This document shows positions 6,133 to 14,200 of a stretch of 16,340 nt of DNA, piece by piece. The stretch covers positions 1 through 16,340 of the forward strand of contig QIKG01000157.1 in NCBI GenBank assembly GCA_003232965.1. Reading direction: 5' to 3'. A model generated the notes under the pieces. The model ran no database searches and had not been told where the DNA came from. It saw nothing but the letters and a program-made list of their open reading frames with translations. Every line of letters begins with the position of its first letter. Position 1 is the first letter of the stretch. Made by a program: the position numbers and the translations under genes. Source of the DNA: Oceanospirillales bacterium (GTDB lineage Bacteria; Pseudomonadota; Gammaproteobacteria; Xanthomonadales; SZUA-36).

Positions 6133-8111
6133 TCAATATTCTCCACGATTTTACTTTCATCGATATTCGGTTCTTGTGTTTTGATATGGGCAATAAAGCC
6201 CAGCACTTTTTCCAAGGTACGGGTACGCGACATTCTTGGCAAGGATTCCAGAAAGATTTTTCCGTAACTTTTTTCCAGTAAGCGCGGATCACCCAGAATA
6301 AGCACCCCTTTATCATTAACATCACGAATCAGCCGGCCTGCGCCCTGTTTGAGTGAAATTACCGCCTGTGGCAGCTGCATTTTGAAAAACGGGTTATCGC
6401 CCTGCTCCCGAATCACGCTTGCACGGGCTTCAAGGATCGGATCATCCGGCGGGGCAAAAGGTAGTTTATCAATCATCACCAATGATAATGCCGGGCCAAT
6501 AACATCCACACCTTCCCAAAAACTGGCGGCGCCTAAAAGCACACCATTACCGGATTCACGAAAACTCTCCAATAGGCGGGTGCGTGATTCCCTACCCTGA
6601 ACAAACAGTGGCAATTGGCAATGATCTTCAAGCCAGTCTGCTGCCAAGCGCAAGGCACGGTGCGAGGAAAACAGCAAAAATGCACGCCCGCCATTGGCTT
6701 CCACCACCGGCCAGATGCTGGTCATTAACTTTTCGGTATAGTCGGGTGTATTCGGGTTCGGCAGGCCCGGGGGCGAATACAAAATCGAATTTTTACGGTA
6801 ATCAAAACCGCCTTCGGCAATGAAGGCTTGCGCATCTTCAAGCCCGGTTTCCCGTAGAAAATGATCAAAACGGTCTTTTACCGTTAAGGTGGCCGAAGTA
6901 AATACCCAGGTGGCATCCATGCTGTCGCGATACTCGCTGAACGGCCCGGCGATATCTAGCGGTGTGGAGTGCAAACTGAAACTTTGCTGATGGCGCTCAT
7001 ACCACGACACTTGATCATGGCGGTTGCGGTCGGAAATCTCATTCCAACGCTGACACAATTCACTGGCGCGTTGATAACAGCTTTCTAATCCAGTGCTGGT
7101 GGCTTCCAGCGGTTTAAGTGCGTCACGCAGTTCTTCAACCGCAGCGGCAAGATCTGCAAGGTCTTCCATCAGCAGGCCATCTTCACATAACTTTTCCCAG
7201 CTGCCGCGTAATGGCATACTGGGTAAAAAGCCCGCCTGGGTTTTACGCCAAGCAATCTGTCCAGCCTCAACCGCTGAACGGATAGCTGCTACCCCGCCCT
7301 TTACTAGACCAGCTTCAGCCAGCACATCCTTGTGTAAATCACGCACCTGGCGAGAGGAAAATCCTTTAGAAAAAAAGCGGGTGGCAATTGAAGGCACCAA
7401 GTGGGCTTCATCCAGTACCATTAACTCTGCCGAGGGCAGCACCTCACCAAAGCCGCTTTGTTTAACCGCCATATCAGCAAATAACAAATGATGATTCACC
7501 ACTACAATATCGGCATCCTGGGCTTTTTTGCGTGCGTTTACAACGAAACAATTATCGTAATCCGGACACTCAATTCCTAGGCAGTTATCTACTGTGGAAC
7601 TGATATGCGGCCACAGGCGGGAGTCATCTGCGAGCAAGTTGCTGATGGAAAGGTCACCATCCTCAGATGCCTGCCCCCATTGATGTATCGACTCAAGCTC
7701 GGTATACATTTCGCGACTTTCCAGACGACCATCGCTACGGGTTTGCTGCATGCGATACAAGCAAAGATAATTTGAACGACCTTTCAATAAGGCAATTTCA
7801 ACATCTATTGCCAGTGATGCGCGTACCAGCGGTAAATCACGAAAAAACAGTTGATCTTGGAGCGTACGAGTGCCGGTTGAAATAATTGTGCGCACGCCTG
7901 CAGCTAATGCGGGCACCAGATAGGCCAAGGTTTTGCCCGTACCGGTACCGGCTTCAGCAACCAGATTGTGTCCGTCTGCAATCGCGGCTTCAACCCGAGC
8001 GGCAAATTCCAGCTGGGGTGCGCGTGGCTGAAACCCCGGCAGGCTGTCTGCAAACGGCCCTTGCTCGCCTAGCAGCCAGGCACTGCTTTGTTGTTCATCC
8101 ACTTTACTCAT
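6129..8111 (-). CDS. yoaA: ATP-dependent DNA helicase, YoaA/DinG family (iron-sulfur, XPD-like)
   Basis: The product has 660 residues and is a superfamily 2 helicase expected to unwind DNA 5'-3' in replication and damage tolerance. Visible motifs in order: Walker A AEAGTGTGKT (52-61), four cysteines placed as in the XPD-type 4Fe-4S domain (C117, C177, C182, C188), the VVNHHLLFAD segment (204-213), DEAH (234-237), SATL (406-409) and motif VI QGAGRLIR (589-596). Length and the adjacent tsaB match E. coli YoaA better than DinG, so I use that symbol, but the two are paralogues and the assignment rests on size and context. It starts 12 bp after the lipoprotein gene stop and overlaps tsaB by 4 bp. 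Nothing is missing or broken. Confidence 0.93.
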   Translation of the reverse strand: MSKVDEQQSSAWLLGEQGPFADSLPGFQPRAPQLEFAARVEAAIADGHNLVAEAGTGTGKTLAYLVPALAAGVRTIISTGTRTLQDQLFFRDLPLVRASLAIDVEIALLKGRSNYLCLYRMQQTRSDGRLESREMYTELESIHQWGQASEDGDLSISNLLADDSRLWPHISSTVDNCLGIECPDYDNCFVVNARKKAQDADIVVVNHHLLFADMAVKQSGFGEVLPSAELMVLDEAHLVPSIATRFFSKGFSSRQVRDLHKDVLAEAGLVKGGVAAIRSAVEAGQIAWRKTQAGFLPSMPLRGSWEKLCEDGLLMEDLADLAAAVEELRDALKPLEATSTGLESCYQRASELCQRWNEISDRNRHDQVSWYERHQQSFSLHSTPLDIAGPFSEYRDSMDATWVFTSATLTVKDRFDHFLRETGLEDAQAFIAEGGFDYRKNSILYSPPGLPNPNTPDYTEKLMTSIWPVVEANGGRAFLLFSSHRALRLAADWLEDHCQLPLFVQGRESRTRLLESFRESGNGVLLGAASFWEGVDVIGPALSLVMIDKLPFAPPDDPILEARASVIREQGDNPFFKMQLPQAVISLKQGAGRLIRDVNDKGVLILGDPRLLEKSYGKIFLESLPRMSRTRTLEKVLGFIAHIKTQEPNIDESKIVENIE

Positions 8112-8123
8112 ATTATTTTTACA

Positions 8124-8636
8124 TCAATATTTCTGTGGCCGTTGGCGCATGCAGTCATCTAAATGAGTGCGTGCAGCGGCTGCCGCTTGTGGGTCTTTTA
8201 GGTACTCGTTGGCCAATGCCATGGTGCGCCAGTTTCGTGCACATAACTCACCTGCTTGCGCGCCCATATCGAAAGAACGGGTAGCGAAACTAATTGCCTG
8301 TTGCCAGGCTTCCTGTTGCAAGCGAATTTCCGCCATGCGCTGGAGTAATTCCGGGTCACGGGGTTCAATCCGCAGACCCCGCTCCAGCATTTGAGCCGCT
8401 TGTTCTAACTGACCCGCTGATTCGCTGGCACTAGCCGATGCCAATAATTGTCGTACCGCCGGATTTTGTAGCGGCTGCACCTGGATACCGGCGCTTTCTT
8501 CACTGGCCGGTTGCCTAACTTTGGTCTCAACCTCGGTCAATACCGGTGGTGCAGTTCTGTTACTTGGCGCAGGGCCGGTGCTGGCACAGGCGCTAAGGAA
8601 GAGCAGCAAAAACAGCGAGATAATAATGAAGCGCAT
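8124..8636 (-). CDS. TPR outer-membrane lipoprotein, probable PBP1b activator (LpoP-like)
   Basis: The 170-residue product has a lipoprotein signal peptide ending in the lipobox LSAC, with acylated Cys17. Ala at +2 favours outer-membrane sorting. A Pro/Thr-rich tether (about 20-58) is followed by two to three TPR-like helix pairs (about 61-94, 95-128 and 131-165; for example AAQMLERGLRIEPRDPELLQ). It starts 18 bp after the PBP1b gene stop. In Pseudomonas aeruginosa the PBP1b activator LpoP is a TPR lipoprotein encoded beside the PBP1b gene, and length, domain and position all fit here. The proposed role is therefore to reach through the periplasm and stimulate PBP1b. This is inferred from context and domain type; TPR lipoproteins as a class are diverse. 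Two cysteines in the C-terminal half (C132, C162) could form a disulfide. Confidence 0.88.
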   Translation of the reverse strand: MRFIIISLFLLLFLSACASTGPAPSNRTAPPVLTEVETKVRQPASEESAGIQVQPLQNPAVRQLLASASASESAGQLEQAAQMLERGLRIEPRDPELLQRMAEIRLQQEAWQQAISFATRSFDMGAQAGELCARNWRTMALANEYLKDPQAAAAARTHLDDCMRQRPQKY

Positions 8637-8654
8637 AATATTTAATTTCCCTAA

Positions 8655-11030
8655 TTAATTTTCCTGGATTTTGGTTTTTCGGTCAAACCAGTTCCAAAGT
8701 TTACCACCCTGACCTGATTTCGCTTGTAGGCATTCTGATTTATTTTCTGGAAGATATGTATTGATAAAGGGTATGGCTACGGCATTTGGGCAGTTGGCAT
8801 CGGAAAGACTGAAGCTCGCTGCTTCTACCCAGTGTAATTCGACCCCGCGGGGGTAGTCCGCGCGCCAGTCGGACATAGATAAACCGCGGAACGCTTTAGC
8901 CCATAAACGCAACGCCGCACTCGAACCGGTAACCCGGGCAGGTTGGTTATCATCCCTACCCACCCATACCACCCCAAGGCGTTGATTATTGTAGCCAACA
9001 AACCAACTGTCTTTACGGTCGTTACTGGTGCCGGTTTTACCGGCAATAATAACCGGCCGACCCATTAAAGCCGGCAAGGCCTTTGCGGTACCTTCTGCCA
9101 CCACCCGAGTGAGTGCATAATTTAATACCGCAACAGCCTGGCGATTTTGTAATGGGGTCATGGTCAAGCGAAAAGATTCTTCCAACGCACCGTCTTCGGC
9201 TACTATCGCTGTAACCGCTCTGAGAGGCACGCTGTAACCACCCGATGCCAGCGACTGATAGATTCGACTCACTTCAAACGGGGTCAACTCAAGCGCCCCA
9301 AGGATTAGCGATGGCACCGCTAGAGCCTCAACACTCAGGCCATAGCGTTGCAGTGACTGGAGGATATGAGTGGGTCCGAATTTCATCCCCAAGTCTACAC
9401 TGGCCAAATTCCATGAATGCACCAGAGCATCAAGCAAGCTGACTGTTCCATGGGTTTTATTTGTGTAATTTTTCGGCACCCAATGGTCACCGTTAGCAAG
9501 GCGGATATCGACCGCAGTATCTTCAAGCTTGCTGAGCAGGTTGAATTGCTCAGGGTGCTCCAATGCCAATAAATAAACCAGCGGTTTCATAATAGAACCA
9601 ATTTGGCGACGGGCATCAAGTGCGCGGTTGAAACCACGACTACCCGCAACCCGGTCTCCCACCAAGGCATGAATTTCCCCGTTTTGCACATCACTGATAA
9701 TCATTGCCGCTTGTAACTGCTTTGGCAATCCACGCGCAGCTAAGTCGTCCAGACCTTCAGCTACCGCTTTTTCAGCCGCTAACTGGGTTACCGGCTCTAG
9801 TGTGGTGAGGATTGTTAGGCCCTCACGCCGCAGATCGCTTTCTGCATAGCGCTCGCGCAGTTGGCGTTTTACCAAGTCAATGAATCCGGAGGCCGCTATT
9901 TTTAAGCCATTCGCTTGTTTACTTACGCCCAGTGGGCGTTGCAGTGCTGCATGTAGGCCGGGTTTATCAATTAACCCGGTATCAGCAAACACCTGCAATA
10001 CCAGATCACGCCGTTTTAGGGCACGCTTAGGGTTACGCCGGGGGTTATACCAGGATGCTCCCTTGACCATGCCAATCAACAACGCAATTTGCTCAGTATT
10101 CAACTGTTGCAAGGGCTGATCGAAGTAGAACCTAGAGGCACGGGCAAAGCCATGAATCGCATACGCCCCCGATTGCCCCAGGTAGACCTGATTAATATAG
10201 GCCTCTAAGATTTCGCTTTTGCTGAAATGCAGTTCCATCAACACGGCCATAATTGCTTCATTCAACTTACGAATAATGGTTTGGCTTGAATCCAGAAACA
10301 GGTTTTTTACCAGTTGCTGGGTCAGTGTGGAGCCACCTTGCTCAATTCTGCCCTCGCGAATATCCACCCACAGCGCCCGGGCTATTGCTTTTGGGTCAAC
10401 ACCACGGTGCTGATTGAAGCGGCGATCCTCAACCGCCTGGATACCTGCAACCAGCAAATGTGGTGCATCTTCCAGGGGAACCAATTCACGATCCTGTTTA
10501 TCTAATGGGTAAATCGAGGCAATTTCCGCCGGGTCTAAACGCACCAAAGATAAGGCTTTATTATCCACATCCTGAATTTTGCTAACCACCCCGGCTTGCA
10601 GTTGCAACTCAATTAGCTGCGAGGCTTGCTTGCCATCGGCAAATTCAAATGCCCGACTAATAATACGGAAGCGGTTACCCTGCTGTGAGTAGCTTCCGGG
10701 AATTGTTGGATTGGCGCTTTTACGGTAGGCCGCCGCACGCAGTTCTGTTTCCAGGTCTTGCGCTGATATCTGCAAACCGGAATACAGGCTTAAAGGTCGT
10801 GCATAAACCCGGCTTGGGCGCTCCCAGGTCAAACCCTCGAAGCCCTCTTTAACTGTGTGGTTCAAAATCAACGCCCAAGGCAACAACATACCCAGACCAA
10901 AACCAAAAACAAGCAGGCTGAATCGCCAGAGCAGCTTCCAGCGGCTGTGCTTAGCCACAGCTGATTTTTTCGACAAGCGTCGTTTTGCCGTTTTTTTAGA
11001 GCGCTTTTTTTTAGTTTTCTTGCGGCTCAT
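8655..11030 (-). CDS. mrcB: Penicillin-binding protein 1B, bifunctional peptidoglycan synthase
   Basis: This class A PBP polymerises lipid II into glycan strands and crosslinks the peptides on the periplasmic face of the inner membrane. The 791-residue product has a very basic cytoplasmic tail (1-30, SRKKTKKKRSKK), one membrane segment (about 33-56), a UB2H-like domain (about 70-160), then a GT51 glycosyltransferase with E201 in VEDRRFNQHRG, GGSTLTQQLVKN (232-243) and EAYINQVYLGQ (276-286). The transpeptidase follows with S479-x-x-K482 (GSIMKPL), S539-W-N541 and K665-T-G (AGKTGTS). The UB2H domain separates PBP1b from PBP1a. All catalytic residues are intact. The C-terminal tail has two cysteines (C747, C767) that may pair. 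It heads the cluster with the lipoprotein, helicase and tsaB. No strong Shine-Dalgarno precedes the ATG. Confidence 0.96.
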   Translation of the reverse strand: MSRKKTKKKRSKKTAKRRLSKKSAVAKHSRWKLLWRFSLLVFGFGLGMLLPWALILNHTVKEGFEGLTWERPSRVYARPLSLYSGLQISAQDLETELRAAAYRKSANPTIPGSYSQQGNRFRIISRAFEFADGKQASQLIELQLQAGVVSKIQDVDNKALSLVRLDPAEIASIYPLDKQDRELVPLEDAPHLLVAGIQAVEDRRFNQHRGVDPKAIARALWVDIREGRIEQGGSTLTQQLVKNLFLDSSQTIIRKLNEAIMAVLMELHFSKSEILEAYINQVYLGQSGAYAIHGFARASRFYFDQPLQQLNTEQIALLIGMVKGASWYNPRRNPKRALKRRDLVLQVFADTGLIDKPGLHAALQRPLGVSKQANGLKIAASGFIDLVKRQLRERYAESDLRREGLTILTTLEPVTQLAAEKAVAEGLDDLAARGLPKQLQAAMIISDVQNGEIHALVGDRVAGSRGFNRALDARRQIGSIMKPLVYLLALEHPEQFNLLSKLEDTAVDIRLANGDHWVPKNYTNKTHGTVSLLDALVHSWNLASVDLGMKFGPTHILQSLQRYGLSVEALAVPSLILGALELTPFEVSRIYQSLASGGYSVPLRAVTAIVAEDGALEESFRLTMTPLQNRQAVAVLNYALTRVVAEGTAKALPALMGRPVIIAGKTGTSNDRKDSWFVGYNNQRLGVVWVGRDDNQPARVTGSSAALRLWAKAFRGLSMSDWRADYPRGVELHWVEAASFSLSDANCPNAVAIPFINTYLPENKSECLQAKSGQGGKLWNWFDRKTKIQEN

Positions 11031-11247
11031 AAACTACTGCATTAGCCGCTGGGTATTCAGCGCTACTAAGGGGGAGGAAAGCTTAAGGTATCCGGAGCTT
11101 GCTAGCATCCCACCATTTTATCTGATTTTTGTCAGTACAGGCTGGCTTTCATGCTTGAATTGTGGCGATAATCTGACTTTCTTAACTACCAACACAACAG
11201 CCTTCTGAGGTGCCCGTAGCACACGATAATTGTTATAATTCTCAACC
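11031..11247. promoter_or_regulatory. Divergent intergenic region between mrcB and the glycosyltransferase gene
   Basis: This 217-bp region must hold promoters for both directions. On the minus strand a TAAAAT (11115-11120) could be a -10 element for mrcB, but no well-spaced -35 partner is visible. On the plus strand TATAAT lies just before the glycosyltransferase start. No operator palindrome stands out. A 60-codon minus-strand frame at 11118-11300 overlaps the glycosyltransferase start and has no supporting features. Confidence 0.5.
11234..11239 (+). promoter_or_regulatory. Candidate -10 box (TATAAT) directly upstream of the glycosyltransferase start
   Basis: A perfect TATAAT ends 8 bases before the ATG at 11248. 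A transcript from it would begin at or within a base or two of the ATG, and there is no Shine-Dalgarno in the gap (TCTCAACC). No good -35 hexamer is present at 16-18 bp upstream, which lowers confidence. Confidence 0.45.
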
Positions 11248-14200
11248 ATGAGCCGTTCACAACTTCCTACATCACTTTTTCCATCACTCAATCCATTCAT
11301 TGTTTGCCTGCTGCCGGGCGCAGCAGGCCGGCAAGCCTGGTTGCAGCGAGATGAACCTTTGCTTGAACAAATGTATGTACTAAAGGGCTGCCAAGCAAAA
11401 ATTAAGGGCAGTATAAGGCTCGATATCAGTGCTGATCATCTGGCTAGTTACCTGAATGAAATCTATCAAAAGCATAGTCAATATCATAGCCAACAATATA
11501 ACCAACAATATAGGCAACCCTCCATCCTGCTAATAAGGGAAGACATCGAACTACCAGAATACTGGCTGCAACGCATCCAGATGGTGACCGAGGCTACTGA
11601 GGACAATAGCGTAATTACCAGCCTGGGCTGCCATGATCCCCGTCTCAATCCACTACCACAAGATCAACAAGCGGGGCAGCAGACTGATGCCATGGTGTAT
11701 TTGTTGGCAGATGGCTGGTTTGTAGATCAGAATTGGCCTAAAGACTTGGCGTGGATTGTGCCAGAGGCCCAGGCCAGCCTGATTAAATATGACGCGAATG
11801 TAAACACGGCAGCCGATATCCTTAACCTGGAAGATCAACAAATTGCAGTTTGTGCAAACTTGTTCACTGAGTCTAAAACAACCGCCCCGGCTCAACCATT
11901 GGCGATACTCGGGCAAATCAGGCAGCGCCTCAGCAGATGGAAAGATTACAGCGGCTCAAGCTTGCCATTAGCCTTACCATTAGCCGGACTTGATGAAAAA
12001 CCAGTATTACTGCACCTCAGTCACAACTGGGGTGGTGGAATCGATCGCTGGATTGAAGATTTCTGCCAGACGGATAATGACCACCACCACTTTATCCTCG
12101 AAGCTCGGGCAAGCAATGACATTCTTGAAGAAAATTTAGCGCTCTACCTGTGCACCGAAAACGGCAGACAGGAAATTAATAGCTGGTGCCTGCAGCCTGC
12201 AATTGAAGCCAGTGCGATTGAGCACCCGCAGTATGCGCAAATACTTGAGCAGATTATTAATGCCTTTCAGGTTGATCAGCTGATAATATCATCCTTGATT
12301 GGGCACTCCCTCGACGCACTCAGCACTGTCACTCCTTGCCTTCAGGTAATTCACGATTTTTACCCACTCTGGCCATTTTTAACCGAGAACCCGTATCTTT
12401 TTACCGATGCCAATGATCAGTTTGATTTTGCCCGGGCCTGGGATAGCCTGAATGATAAGCGCGGCGTCACATTACCTGGAAAACACAGCTTGGCTTACTG
12501 GATCAAATTGCGGGAAAGCTATCTGGCCTTGCTGAGCAAATCACAAGTACTGAGGATTGCCCCCAGTCAGGCGGCTGTCGATTTGCTAAAACTACTCGAC
12601 GAGGATGGTTCGGGGGAAGTTCAACAAATAGCGCATGGTATCGATACCCGACTGCTAGCACCACTAGCGATGACCAACAGGACCGGGAAGTTACGCCTGT
12701 TGGTGCCTGGCCGAATTCATCCTGGCAAAGGTAAACAGCTACTTCTCGATGCCTTGCCACAGCTCAGCCGCATTGCAGACATCTACTTATTAGGCAGCGG
12801 CAAAGATGGTGAAGACTTTTTTGGCATTTCCGGTGTGCATGTCATTTACCAATACCAAAAAGATGAACTTGCAACAGAAGTCGCCAAGATTGCACCCGAT
12901 GCAGCCTTGTTATTATCTAGCGTACCGGAAACCTGGAGTTATACCTTTTCAGAAATGACCGCTCTAGGAGTCCCACTGATTGCGACCGATATTGGGGCTT
13001 TCAAAGAAAGGCTAAATAAAGGTGAAAACGGCTGGCTAATTCAAGCAGATGCAGAGAGCCTAATCAGCCGAATAACTACACTCGCCGAGAAGCGGGATTT
13101 ACTCACAGCAGTAGCCGAAAAACTCCGCCAGCAATCAGCAACTACACTTGAGGAAATGTTGGAAAGCTACCGCCCGTTTTTGGTAAACGCACGACAACTA
13201 GAGGCTCGCTCCCCTTCTACGCAGATTTCTGTGGCGGAACTGCAAAATGATTTTCAGGCGATGAATACCAACCGCCTGATGGAATCCATTCAGACACTGA
13301 AAGAACAGGAAAAACTCAGCAAAACCGAACTACGTAAGCGTGCCAACTGGGCTGATGGAATCAATGCTGAGCTTGATCTGAGCAACAAATCACTGAGCAA
13401 TAAAATCCGCGAATATGATCATTTACAGCAACAGACAAGCACTGAAATCACGCGCATCAACGAGGAGTTAATTGAGCGCACAGATTCTGCACAGGCTGAA
13501 ATCACGCGCATCAACGAGGAGTTAATTGAGCGCACAGATTCTGCACACGCTGAAATCACGCGCATCAGTCAGGAACTGGTTGAGCGTACTGACTGGGCCC
13601 AAACTGAAATCAGTAATCGGCAAACAGCACTGGAGAGTTGGCAGGAGCGCGCTCACAACTGGGAAGATTTGCACAAACAAAAGGCAGAGACACTGTCACA
13701 GGTTTTAGGCAGTCGTTCTTGGAAATTAACCAAACCCCTACGGGCGGCCAGCCGTCTGGGGCGTAATTTAGTCGATATACAAATCTACAATCCGACCCGG
13801 TGGCCGTATATTTTCAAGAGATTGCGTCAAAGCCTAGCAATTCGTGGGCTTTCGGGGACTTTTCAAAGGGTGCAGCACCATAAAGAAACGGCAGCTCAAC
13901 CGGATACCCCGACTGAAATTGGCACTGCCACAGGTTTGAAAATCACCTCAGAAATCGATAATAAGCCAGCCATTCACTCACTAACTTTTAGTCGGGAAGA
14001 ACAGCCCGAAGTATCCATCATCATTCCCTTATATAACCAGTATGCTTATACTCAGGCCTGTCTGTTATCACTGCAAAAAGCCACTAACCAAACGCTTTTT
14101 GAAATCATTCTGGTTGATGATTGCTCTACCGATAAAACCTCGGAGCTATTGCAATCTTGCAATGGAATCACTGCCCTAAGAAATACCGAAAACCTAGGTT

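Noticed and set aside
6005..6325. A 106-codon minus-strand frame across the helicase-tsaB junction.
   Set aside because: It lies out of frame inside two well-supported genes and its composition is unlike a folded protein.
7886..8284. Plus-strand frame of 132 codons opposite the helicase and lipoprotein genes.
   Set aside because: It is antisense to two clear genes and crosses their boundary; the product is rich in Arg and Cys in the manner of antisense frames.
11118..11300. A 60-codon minus-strand frame upstream of mrcB as a small gene.
   Set aside because: It overlaps the glycosyltransferase start by 53 bp on the other strand, has no ribosome site or recognisable features, and occupies the divergent promoter region.
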